Part shown: positions 46,826 to 56,665 of the stretch, piece by piece
Layout: the number at the start of each line of letters is the position of its first letter
Position numbering within the stretch: position 1 is the first letter of the stretch
NCBI RefSeq assembly: GCF_963576675.1
Contig: NC_088910.1
Coordinates: 85,680,104-85,744,103, forward strand
DNA: 64,000 bases
DNA from: Euphorbia lathyris
Taxonomy: Eukaryota; Streptophyta; Magnoliopsida; Malpighiales; Euphorbiaceae
Direction: 5' to 3'
Made by a program: the position numbers and the translations under genes
Notes under the pieces: model-generated
Databases searched by the model: none
What the model saw: the letters and a program-made list of their open reading frames with translations, nothing else
What the model was told of the DNA's origin: nothing

Positions 46826-47606
46826 TGATAACAACCCAAATTATTCTTGAATAAGGAATAAGGGAAAATTAATAGAAATAATGGCAAACCATTATTCCTT
46901 CTAAAAGAGATATTTATACATGATTAATGTGGAATTAATGATAATTAATGCAGGGGAGAATATGCAAATAATGAGGAAAAGGAAGGAGTCTCTAGCATTA
47001 TGCCACGCCACGTGGACCATGGCGAGATACGCCATAACGAGGTACGCCCGAAAAGAGCGAGTAGCGGAGACCCGCCATAGCTCTCAAGGAGAGCGTACAT
47101 ACGCCTTGACGGATCAAAGAATACGAAAAGAGATATTCATCTTACTGACAGAATATTATCCCAAGGACCAAAAGGGATATTCACTTTGAGAACGCCGCAA
47201 GAAGAACCGGATAACGGATCTCCACGGTTCAGCTCAGTGAGATCCGCTGGCGAACCTATGAGGCGAATCTCCTCTTTCACCTGATTCATCACAGTAACAG
47301 CTAACCGCCGACTCGGCCATAAAGACCATTAATGAGCTATCAACAGTAACCGCCAGCTTAAAGGTAACCAGTAACCGCCATTAATGGAGCATTAATGGAG
47401 ACCTTCTAGTTGCTGAAGGTTACGACTTCCTAGCTATATATAGCCTACATCCCTAGGCTATCAAGGTACACTTTTACTTACCCTTTGTCAATTCAGTTTG
47501 CTCTCTTGTTCTTCCTTACTGACTTTGGCATCGGAGTGTCCCTGGCCGATCCCAACGGCGCCTCACAGGAAAGTGCTCCGATCAAGGATTTTTCCACAAG
47601 TTATCA
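46826..47606 (+). repeat. 3' LTR of the scrambled element
   Basis: Same ends as the left LTR, 27 bp shorter because of one repeat unit. Followed directly by TACAT. Confidence 0.9.
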
Positions 47607-47611
47607 TACAT

Positions 47612-47705
47612 AATGTTGGGAACAAAATTAGTTAAATGGTTCAACATATTCACCATCACATCCACTTCTAACCCTCTTAATCTTTTTAGGGAGAAATAAA
47701 AAAAA
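47612..47705 (-). pseudogene. Dead Copia integrase, continuation
   Basis: Minus strand reads KKIKRVRSG, then DGEYVEPFN, a stop, and FCSQHYVIH, which fits the Copia integrase segment just before the piece at 40905. Removing the Tat-related element and one TACAT rejoins the two. This Copia remnant ends about 270 bp before the GATA gene TATA box. Confidence 0.65.
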
Positions 47706-48284
47706 AATTAAACTTTGTGGTTTGCAAACATAATGAAAGTGGTAAAAGATGTAATTAATTATAGATGTTAAATGGTAGAAAAAAAAAAGAAATTAGAAGA
47801 GGGTTAGCATAAGTATAAGTAAGTATTTTGAAAAGAGCAGTAGGGGTGGGGGTGGGGGTGTCCTCGTGATCGGAGAAGGCAGATAGATCCATGGAAGACT
47901 GTTCCTGGCATAGTAGTCACGTGGCCTCTTTTGACTACCCAATGACCAGACCAGACTCCCTCCCTCCCTCTATAAAAAGGGTATAAATTGAACTGCAAAA
48001 ACACCATATTTGATCATACATTCGTATTTACTCCTTTTACCTTTACATTTACAATTACTTCTTGCTGTCTCTGCACTGCACTGACTCTTTTTTGTCTTTC
48101 TCTTGTGATCGATACATGCAATTTGGGTCCATCTCTGTTTTTATGTCTTTATATTTTACCCCTTACCCCAATCACCACAACCTCGACTCTTCCTGCTCTG
48201 CTGACTCCTATTTCGCCCTTTTACTAACCCTATAAACCCCCCATTCTTCACTTCTCTTCAATTTCAATTTCAATTTGAGAAAAA
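47706..48284 (+). promoter_or_regulatory. Promoter and 5' leader of the GATA gene
   Basis: TATAAAAA at 47971-47978 in a CT-rich context (TCCCTCCCTCTATAAAAAGG). Upstream are a perfect G-box CACGTGGC (47918-47925), a W-box-like TTGACT (about 47931-47936) and a G-run block (47844-47861: GGGG, GGGGG, GGGGG). The leader of about 280 nt is pyrimidine-rich and holds one upstream ORF. Motif functions are inferred from consensus only. Confidence 0.6.
48116..48235 (+). other. Upstream ORF in the GATA leader (39 codons)
   Basis: ATG at 48116 (MQFGSISVFM) with a TAA at 48233-48235, 49 nt before the main start codon. No other ATG was noticed in the leader downstream of the expected TSS. It may lower translation of the main ORF; peptide conservation is untested. 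Confidence 0.5.
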
Positions 48285-49127
48285 ATGATGCACAGGTGCA
48301 GCAGCAGCAGCAGCTCACAAGGAAATATGATGGGTCAATGTACATGTGGCTTGTTTCATCCCCAAACTAACTCCTCTTTCACTATGCTTTTTTCTCACAA
48401 ATCTTACGATGACACAGACCATCATATGTACTCTTCTTCTTCTGCTTCAGTTGATTGCACTCTTTCTTTAGGAACTCCTTCCACTCGTCTATGTGAAGAC
48501 GATGACAAAAGACTCCGCCATGAAAACCACCGCCCAACTTCTTCTTTCTGCTGGGATATCTTGCAGAATAAAAACACTCCTTATAACTCCTCCCAAACCC
48601 ATAATAAAACTAACCGTGGGGCTAATAATAATGCTAATGCTGACCCTCTCCTCGCTCGCCGGTGTGCTAATTGCGATACAACTTCTACTCCACTTTGGAG
48701 AAACGGCCCTAGAGGACCTAAGGTATGTTTTGTGATCATTCTATTTTGGTTTAATTGTGAAATATGTGTAATTGGATTGAGTTAATTGAGTGAATTGAAA
48801 ATGCAGTCATTGTGCAATGCTTGTGGAATTCGGTTCAAGAAAGAAGAGAGGCGAGCAAGTGCAGCATCATCATCATCAGGAATGATGGAGCAGCAGCAGT
48901 ATGGATATCAGAATAATAATAGTAATAATTCATGGGTACAAACAGCGCAGAAAATGCAAATGCAGCCATGCTATTCTCCAGCAAATGCAAATGAAATGAG
49001 ATTCATGGAAGAAAGTGATGATAGAGATTATTCAGATTCTTCTTCAACTTCTTCGGGTATTCCCTTCCTTTCTTGGAGACTCAACGTCACTGACAGGCCT
49101 AGTCTTGTCCATGACTTTACGAGATAG
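48285..49127 (+). CDS. HAN-like (GATA18): GATA zinc-finger transcription factor, HANABA TARANU-like
   Basis: Two exons, 48285-48722 and 48807-49127, give 252 residues. The single GATA finger is CX2CX18CX2C: CANCDTTSTPLWRNGPRGPK, then SLCNACGIRFKKEERR, split by the intron after GPK as in class-B plant GATA factors. The N-terminus has the HAN-type motif VDCTLSLGTPSTRLCE; the C-terminus has NEMRFM and PFLSWRLNV..RPSLVHDFTR. These together point to the HAN/GATA18-20 group rather than GNC/CGA1. In Arabidopsis HAN sets meristem-organ and embryo boundaries; a nuclear DNA-binding role on GATA sites is expected here. Ser-, Asn- and Gln-rich stretches lie at the start and between conserved parts. The ATG at 48285 is followed at once by a second ATG. 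No lesion is seen. Confidence 0.93.
48723..48806 (+). other. Intron of the GATA gene (84 bp)
   Basis: AAG|GTATGT donor and AATGCAG|TCA acceptor, phase 0, inside the zinc finger between its two cysteine pairs. The intron is AT-rich and carries stops in the exon-1 frame. Confidence 0.93.
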
Positions 49128-51115
49128 ATAGATAATAATAAAAGTAAAAGAATGGTCAAGGCATAACATTATAACGATGAAGATCCACGACGTTGATGCT
49201 TATTTCTTTTTGGTTTGCCAAGCTTGTTTCTTTTCTTTCTCCGGATTCATTCTATGCTCTTTTCTTTAAGGTTTCTTTAACTTTTCTTTTTGCTATTCTC
49301 TAATTATATATTTTTGTTAATTAAGTTATATATAAAGTGTTTCTTCAGTTTAATTCCTTCATCCATGTGTATTATTGGCTACTTAAAGTTTCGAGCCAAA
49401 ATGGCAACATTTATGATCCAACATTCCATGGTATGATGTACTTGCAGGTTAATAATACTAGTAATAATTATGGGAGAATGATGATGATAATAATAATAAT
49501 AGTTAAGAAAAAGAAGTGAAAACCAGAAAGTGAAAGGGGGAGAAGCATTAATTAAAAAGAAAACATAGAATTCAGAAGAGAACTGAGAGATAATGAAGTG
49601 GATCGTCCAATAAGGAAGTAGATGGTCAGAGAAACAATGTGCTTTCTGAACATATTTTCAGATTCATTCAAGCCTACCCTTAATGCCAATGCCAATGTCT
49701 TTTGTCCTCTCCTTTTTTTATTTTGACCGTCAATTTGGCCTCTAATGCACGCTTTCTGCCATTTTCTGATCGATTCCTTTTTCTGTTTTCCTTTTTTTTT
49801 ATATAATTTTTCGGATTGCTTCGTTCGAGACTCGGCTTAAATAGATTCTATCCCGTTTAGACATTAAAAATGGAATCTAATTTAAATGATTTGAAATTCT
49901 TAACTACTCAAATCAACTTATTCTAATTTTATATATTAACCATCAATTTCAAATAATTCCTAAAATTTCAAATATATGTATATATAAAAGAAATGATAAT
50001 AGTTAAAATATGAAAATATAACTTTTATTATTATACCAACACATTTTTGAGGTTACTGATTTGAATCATGGACAACTTGATATCTGATTTAATATCATAT
50101 ATTAATGAAAATATAGAGTTGAACAAATTCTTGATTTTGATGATGTACATGCATGAAAAGCACATACTAATTATATTATAATTTCATTAATAAATTAAAT
50201 TCTTCTTAAGATTCGATTTCTAAACTTTTGTATTTAAAAAGAATATTATACTCCAGTTTCATTTGTATTTAAAATTCTAAATAGTATAGTATATTTGCAT
50301 CACAGTAAGGCATATACTTCTGTTCTGCTATATGCATTTGATCCAATAAATACTTAATTGTTGTTAATAATAATATATAATGGATGCAAAATTTATTATT
50401 AACTTATCTGATACTACATAGTAACCAAAAATACTATCTGATACCTAAACTTTACAAGAATTAATAGTTTTTTTTTATGTAGACCTTTCTTTGTATTGCA
50501 TTAAAATTTAATTAACAAAAAAAAAATCCAAGATATATAAATAGCCATTTCTCTATCTGTGTATATGTAAAAGTAAATGATGTTGAAAGAAAAAATAGAA
50601 AAATAAAGAAAAAGGAAAAGATTCATGTGATGGAGAAGTGTATAGTTTATAGGAAGAAAGTACTAGGAGTTAGTACATTTACCAAGGAAAGAATTGTTGT
50701 CATGCTCATGCATGTGGGTTGATGATATAATTAAAAGCTTCAATCGAGGCTTGGTTTTAAGTATAGTATATTGAGCGGTAAAAGACCATGATTAAGACAA
50801 GATCTTGTATCATCTTCAATCTTCGAAAAGAAAACTCCCCAGATTGTCTCCATTTTAATATTCCACCACTGCATAATCCAATATAGAGATTCACAATTCT
50901 GGATTTTAACCTTCTGACTCCTCTATCTCATCTATTATATTTTAATTCCCATTTGCCTACCCTCCTTTCTTTTATTTATTTATTTATTTATTTATACCAA
51001 ACATAAACCATTACTCCAAACTCAATTAACGTTTGCAATAACTCAATATTGTTTTTGTTTGCACGTGACCCACTATATATATATATATATAACAGGTGAA
51101 TAATTAAACAGTACA
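49128..51115. other. 3' UTR and AT-rich intergenic DNA
   Basis: The first 200-300 bp are the likely GATA 3' UTR (AATAATAAAAG near 49133). Beyond that no gene is seen. Simple repeats: (TTTA)n at 50971-50996 and (TA)n at 51074-51091. Confidence 0.5.
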
Positions 51116-51556
51116 CCAGGGCGATCCTGAAATTTTAAAAACAGTATGCAAACCTTAATAAATAATTACAAATAAAAAATAAAGGAGGAAAATAAAATAT
51201 GCTAAAGAACAAGCTTTGAAGTGACATCTAATTCAATATGAAAATGAAACATTTTATTTCGTTTAAGTATTGAGTTAGTGGTGCAAACTATTATATACCA
51301 ACATTTCTAGATGCAAAATCATTATATATAAATATGTTTTAATAGTAACATTTTTGTATTTTTCTTTTATAAAATTGTTACTTTTGGACCATTCACTCCA
51401 TTGGTCGTGAATGTGTGCTACATTATTTAGACCTAAGATTATGGTTGTTGCATCTTTTTGAAATTTAATTTTTATATTTTATTTATTAAAATATTACTTT
51501 TGGGGCCTGGGCAGTCGCCCGTCATGTATAAGCCCAGGAATGGTCCTACATCACAA
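51116..51556. mobile_element. Possible small hAT-like element (weak)
   Basis: Degenerate inverted ends: CAGGGCGATCCTGA on the left, and GGACCATTCCTGGGC on the minus strand of the right end. Such CAGGG(C)-type termini occur in plant hAT-derived elements. No clear 8-bp duplication and no transposase, so this is only a suggestion. Confidence 0.25.
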
Positions 51557-53929
51557 ATGGATTAATGGAAAGGAACTCTCAAATGGCAAGACGTGAGTCT
51601 CCATAGTTATGAATGTAATTACATGATGACAGGTTTTCATGCCAAATTCCTTTGGATCCACCATAAAATATTCCCTATTGTCATCCCTACACGTGTCTCG
51701 AATCAATATTAGGACGCATAAATTGACAAGCTACCGAAATTATCATTGACACCTTATCAATAGAAAAGGTAGCTTCTAAATAAAATGTATATCACCACAA
51801 AACCTTAAAATCCTTATATCCATCACCTTCTTCCTCTGTCGATTTTCGATCCTTCCATTGACTCTATCTATCTTACCTTAGGAAATTACCACTACAAATC
51901 TCACCTAGAAGTTCTCTCTCAGATTTTTTTCACATTAAATTGTTTCGGTGAGCATGGACTTACAATGCATTCACAACTCATCTAAAAGATCTCATAATCT
52001 CAGACACTTCAAACCCCCTAGTCAATAACCTCATAGTTACCTCCCCCCATCCAAATGCAATTCTCTTAGGAACTTAAGACTCCCTTAGATGCTAGTGGAA
52101 ATCCAATCTAGTTCCTGAAATCACGCGAGATCTAGAAAAACACATAGACGAATATCTGAGCTTACTGCATCTAGAAAGCAAAAAGTTCATGCATGGGATT
52201 ATCAAGCAACTCATCTATGATATGCACCTCATCCAAGACATTATGGGTGAGACTAAAGGAGAACACATTACGGAGATGATGCAAGATCAAGACTCAAAGC
52301 GGCAAAAGAAGGTATCAAACGCTCAAGAAATCAAGACTATACCACATGTTCTATCAGACATCATATAGTTCGTAGTTTCCCTCAACAGAAGAAGACCTCA
52401 GCTAACTCTAATGAGGAAAACTCAAGAGGAAGGTCCAGAGAGTGGGAACATAGTATCTGCAAACGATAAAGTCGTCTCTCTAGATCACCATTATTACCCT
52501 CCGACAATAGCATAGCAGTTGGAAAGAGTCATAAGAAGAAGCATGCCCCTTCGAATAAACCTTTACTTCGGAAACACTCCGTCAAGCTCAAATCTCCACA
52601 AGGATGGTGGAAACTCCAAAGAAACCATTTTGAGTCAAGGCCTCGTGATCAATTTTGCGTCAGGCCTTCTTTTCTCACTATTACAGATACAAAAATAATG
52701 AAAAAATTTGGATTTAATTGTTAACTTCCCCCTATCATCGAAGATAAGTTACCGAGCCAAGATATCCTCGAGATTGATGCTCACCTTGTAAGCAAACTCC
52801 TCCCAAAATTTATGTGGACTACCTGACTTTAATAGAGAAAGACGATATGTACAACCTTATTAGCAAAGAGGTAAATTGAAGATTGAAGATTGAAGATTGT
52901 TATGATAGAAGTGAGAATTAATGCTTGCATTCCGAATGTCATAGATACCAGCTCACCACTCTATGCACGCATGTTGAAGGAGTCAATGCCCCACAACTTC
53001 AAGTATTTGTCTCTCAAAGAATACAATGGGATACTCTTTAAGAATACAACGGGATAAGGGATCCCACCAGTTCACCACTCATCCTGAATTAGTTCAATGT
53101 TTACTCTTTTTAGGCTCAAATAACTCTCATATGTTTGGGTTATTTGAGCGTTTAAATTTCAAAAAGTCTTGCAATGGTCTTAATTACACGTGGAAGTCAA
53201 TTTACAAAACTGAGATTGAAGTTAAGGCTTGGAAATTTTTTGTTTTCACAAATTAAAAAGTTTGGGAAAGTACTTAAACTTAGAAAAAAAATCTTGTCCC
53301 CTGAAAAACAAATAACGAAATTTAGATTTGGACGAGGTACATGTCTCAAATAATTCAAAAAGATGCGTTAATATTTCGAATAACTTAAAGTCATGAAACA
53401 CTCAAAACCACACAAAAACATAATTAAAACTCAAAATAACTTAAACTAAAAAAAAATGCATAACCAACATACTAAAAAACGTAAACACTAAACGGTGAGA
53501 ACCCTTTCTCTTCACATTTTAAAATGCAATTACTTCAAAAATTACATTAAAAGTAATAAACATTGTAAAATGTGTGGAAAAAGGGAAGATAAAAAAAACT
53601 ATCATTTTCATTCGGTCGGTGGTGGTGGCAAAGATGGAATGTTCTTATCCTGACAGTAGTGGCTTACAGAGTATTTAAATGTATCTCCCTCACCTCTTGA
53701 AACGTCACTTAACACACCAATATTTGGGGTAATTGTTACTCATGAGTCGAGTTAGTTGGGATTCGTGTCTTCAGTACAACAAACGTCTGTATCTATTTCT
53801 ATAGATCAAAGAGACGTATAAATTCACTAGTGAGGTATGAAAACTCAGTTTCATATGCACTTACGTTGCAAGTGAGGTGGAATCAAATGGTGATTCAAGT
53901 TCCTGTAATGAGGCTATCGAGTCAATTGA
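51557..53929. other. Unassigned, possibly old retroelement debris
   Basis: An open stretch of about 80 codons at 52120-52368 (DLEKHIDEYLSLLHLESKK onward, then a stop) and more broken, Ser/Pro-rich frames up to about 52730 look like a decayed gag-type protein but match nothing I recognise. A short GAAGATT triple repeat lies at 52876-52900. The rest is AT-rich without genes. Confidence 0.35.
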
Positions 53930-55345
53930 TTCTGACAAATGGATGGTGGCTATGGAACAAGAAATTGAATTCCTTCATCAAAATGGCACATGAAATTTGG
54001 TTCTAGCACCTTAAGACAAAAAAAAAATACAGTTGGATGCAAATGGATGTATAAAAACAAAGATCGTATTCATGGTGCGGAGGAGTTATGCTGTAAGCTA
54101 AGACTTGTGGTGCAAGGGTTCATTCAAGTTGTTGGAGTTGATTTCCATGACGTTTCTAACTTGAAAAATTCATCATTTATTAGCTCTTGTTCCTATAAAT
54201 GACTTGCAATTGGAGTAATTAAATGTCAATACATCTTTCATACATGGAGAGTTAGGAAAAGATTTATACGCAGTAGCCTAAGGGGTTTGAGATTGAAGGA
54301 AACAAAGATCATGTATGTTTGTTAAAAAAATCTTTGTATGTGCTGAAGCAGTTGCTGAGGTAATGGTACAAGAAGTTTGATTCTCTCATGTTGTCATATG
54401 GTTACGAGATCATCTTATGATAGTTGTATTTATCTCAGGAATGTTAGAAATTCCTTCATCTATTTGGTGTTGTATGTCAATGATATGTTCATAGTTTGCA
54501 AAAATAAATCTGAAATTTGTAAGCTCAAAGATTTATTGAACTGTGAATTTCAGATGAAAGACTTAAATGGAGCCAAGTGAATCTTGGGAATGGAGATTAT
54601 CAAGGACAAGGCAACATGTAAATTATACCTTAGCTAAGAAAGATATATTAAGAAAGTCATTGAGTGATTTAGCATAAAGAATGCAAAACTGGTGTCTACC
54701 TCATTAATATCTCATTTGAAGCTTTCTGGTATGATGTCAGCACAATTTGAAGAACATGAGAAATATGCAGTGTGTGTCCCTATTATAACGCGATCAGTAG
54801 TATAATGTATAGTATGGTGTGTACTCGTCTTGATCTGACCAAGCAACTAGTGTGATTAGCTGCTGGTATATATTGAGGTACGCGTATGTAACTTCTCATT
54901 ATTTCCTTGAATATGGTAGATCTTCTAATAGTTCGGTTGGCTATTATGATTCAGACTAGATAGGAGATTTGGATAATAGGAGATCACGAATAGGTTATGT
55001 CTTTACCCTTAGCGATACAACTATCGGTTGGAAGAATTTTTTACATCCTAAAGCTGCGTTGTTTACAACAGAGACAAAGCACATAGCATTTTCTAAAGTT
55101 ATTAAAGAAGCGATATTACTGAAAATTTTGATTGGTGAATTTGCAACAAAGCAAAAGGTTATGTATGCTAATTATGATAGCGGAATCACTATACATTTGA
55201 CAAAATATCAAATCTTTCATCAAAGAACAAAACATATTGACATACAGTATCATTTTGTTTGGGAAGTTGTAAGTGGTAAATTTTTTTTTATGAAGGTTTA
55301 TACTTTCAAAAATCCAACTAACATGTTCATTAAACATGTATGATC
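53930..55345 (+). pseudogene. Dead Copia RT and RNase H
   Basis: From 53937: DKWMVAMEQEIEFLHQNGT and a stop, then CKLRLVVQGFIQVVGVDFHD, a damaged middle, LVLYVNDMFIVCKNKSE near 54460 (catalytic YVDD changed to YVND), QMKDLNGAK.ILGMEI, then RNase H (DNRRSRIGYVFTLSDTTIGW, ALFTTETKH where TTEAEY is usual, QRTKHIDIQYHFV). Stops and frame changes throughout. Sits upstream of a matching 3' LTR; the 5' half and 5' LTR were not found. Confidence 0.8.
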
Positions 55346-55421
55346 TAACCAAGTTTGAGTTGGGTAACAACTTGGTAGGATTTAGAGCATGATACCTAGA
55401 ATTAATAGTTAAGGAGAAGAT

Positions 55422-55872
55422 TGTTATTATCAACTATTAATTCATGATTATTAATTAGTATGTAAAAGCATGATTTTCAATAGTTTATGAGAAAACTTGA
55501 TTTTGCAATAGTGTGAGAAAGCAATGATATTTTAGTAAAGCATACTTTTGAAATAATCCAACATACAAATGAGTTTTGTACTTCCAGTAATCCTTTAAGG
55601 TCTATAAATGGGTATCTAATATTTAATTTAGATCATAGTTGAAAGCAAAGAAAAATAGAGTTTAAAAAAAAAAATAGCATAGAATTTCTTCAATATTTTT
55701 GGATTTGTAAAATTTTATAAAATTCTTTTTAAATTGTTTTTATTTGCTCCAATAATAAAACTTTCTCATCTTCGATGAAACTAGATACGAATTAATCGAA
55801 CCACGTAATTATTTTATTATTTTATTTCAATTATTTGACTGATTCACATCAATGGTTATTAATCTCCTAACA
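55422..55872 (+). repeat. 3' LTR of the dead Copia
   Basis: Preceded by the purine tract AAGGAGAAGAT, starts TGTTATTATC, contains CTATAAATG near 55602 and ends CTCCTAACA, so TG...CA borders are plausible. No second copy is in the window, so length and duplication are unproven. Confidence 0.6.
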
Positions 55873-55902
55873 ATTTGGAAGGATCTCAATTTGTTTTTCT
55901 TG

Positions 55903-56665
55903 TGAGCTGCTATATACTGTACTGTAACTTTTTTTTCATCCACCGCACCCTTTTGACATTTATGCCCTTCTCATTTTATTTTTTTCAAAAACTCAATTTT
56001 TTTTTCTCTTTTTGTCTCCCAAGCCTAAAAACCCGAATTTGACAAAAATGGACCCAAGTATTTCCGAAGACCATGATTTCGAACACGAAATAATCTTACG
56101 ATATAAATTTAAATTAAAAATTCGTTTTTTAAATTTTGATTTTTTTTAAGGAATAAGCTTAAACGGATGCGCCATCCGTTCCACCATCAGGTGGAACGAG
56201 CGCGGAACCCAGTTCCACCTTATGGTGGAACGGGTGCGCCATACTTTCCATCTGATGGTGGAACGGGTGCGCCATACTTATGGCACCTTACGGTGGAAAG
56301 TATGGCCGACGTCGTTGCCACCACAGGCGGAGCGAACAGTTCGTCCGTTCCGCCCATGGTGGCAACAGCGTCGGAGTTCCGTTTAGGCAAAAAAAAAAAA
56401 AACGGGTTCCGCCTCCGATTTCGGAGGCGGAACCCGTGATTTCGGACATATTTTAAAAAAAAAAAAACTTATCGGAAGGTTCATTAAGCCTTTTCTCCTT
56501 CCTTCCTTTGGCGGCATGTCGTTTTAGATCGGGTTTTATGAAAAGCTTCAAATGCTAGAGAGGATTTGGGAGTTTTTGGTTATTGGTTTGAAATTGTGAA
56601 GAGGGCATAAATGTCAAAAGGGTGCGGTAGAAAGTATAACCTTTGCGGTATATAGCAATAGTCGC
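55903..56665. mobile_element. Terminal-inverted-repeat element, MULE-like, with GC-rich core
   Basis: Ends are inverted repeats of about 65-70 bp. The inner 26 bp (starting ACCGCACCCTTTTGACATTT, 55940-55970 versus 56597-56630) are identical; the outer part is GCTATATAC(T/C)G. Long TIRs of this kind suggest a Mutator-like non-autonomous element. No transposase; a target duplication could not be matched. The centre (56163-56450) is GC-rich and full of hairpins. A 90-codon open frame at 56167-56439 coincides with the palindromes and is probably fortuitous. Confidence 0.6.
56163..56450. repeat. GC-rich hairpin cluster
   Basis: Several perfect or near-perfect inverted repeats: GTTCCACC-TTAT-GGTGGAAC; CCATACTTTCCA paired with TGGAAAGTATGG about 50 bp later; a 53-nt hairpin at 56314-56366 (arms GTTGCCACCA...TGGTGGCAAC with nested GGCGGA/TCCGCC); and a perfect 17-bp stem with a 2-base loop at 56402-56437. 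The phrase GGGTGCGCCATACTT occurs twice. Flanked by A-runs. Confidence 0.85.

Larger units (their letters stand above)
40910..47606 (+). mobile_element. Scrambled non-autonomous Tat-related element
   Basis: LTRs (40910-41717 and 46826-47606) start TGATAACAACCC and end AAGTTATCA, with the perfect 5-bp duplication TACAT (40905-40909, 47607-47611). The inside has the Tat-type primer region and polypurine tract but no working gene: an unidentified 1.9-kb block, then pol and gag pieces in the wrong order, then long non-coding repeats. LTRs differ at only about a dozen bases plus one 27-bp indel, so the insertion is younger than the internal decay. Confidence 0.88.

Noticed and set aside
47988..48227. 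79-codon plus-strand frame in the GATA leader
   Set aside because: It begins with TTG, not ATG, and overlaps the expected transcription start; hydrophobic composition comes from the pyrimidine-rich leader. The shorter ATG uORF at 48116 was kept instead.
56167..56439. 90-codon frame in the GC-rich core of the TIR element
   Set aside because: It coincides with the inverted repeats, and composition explains its openness; no domain.
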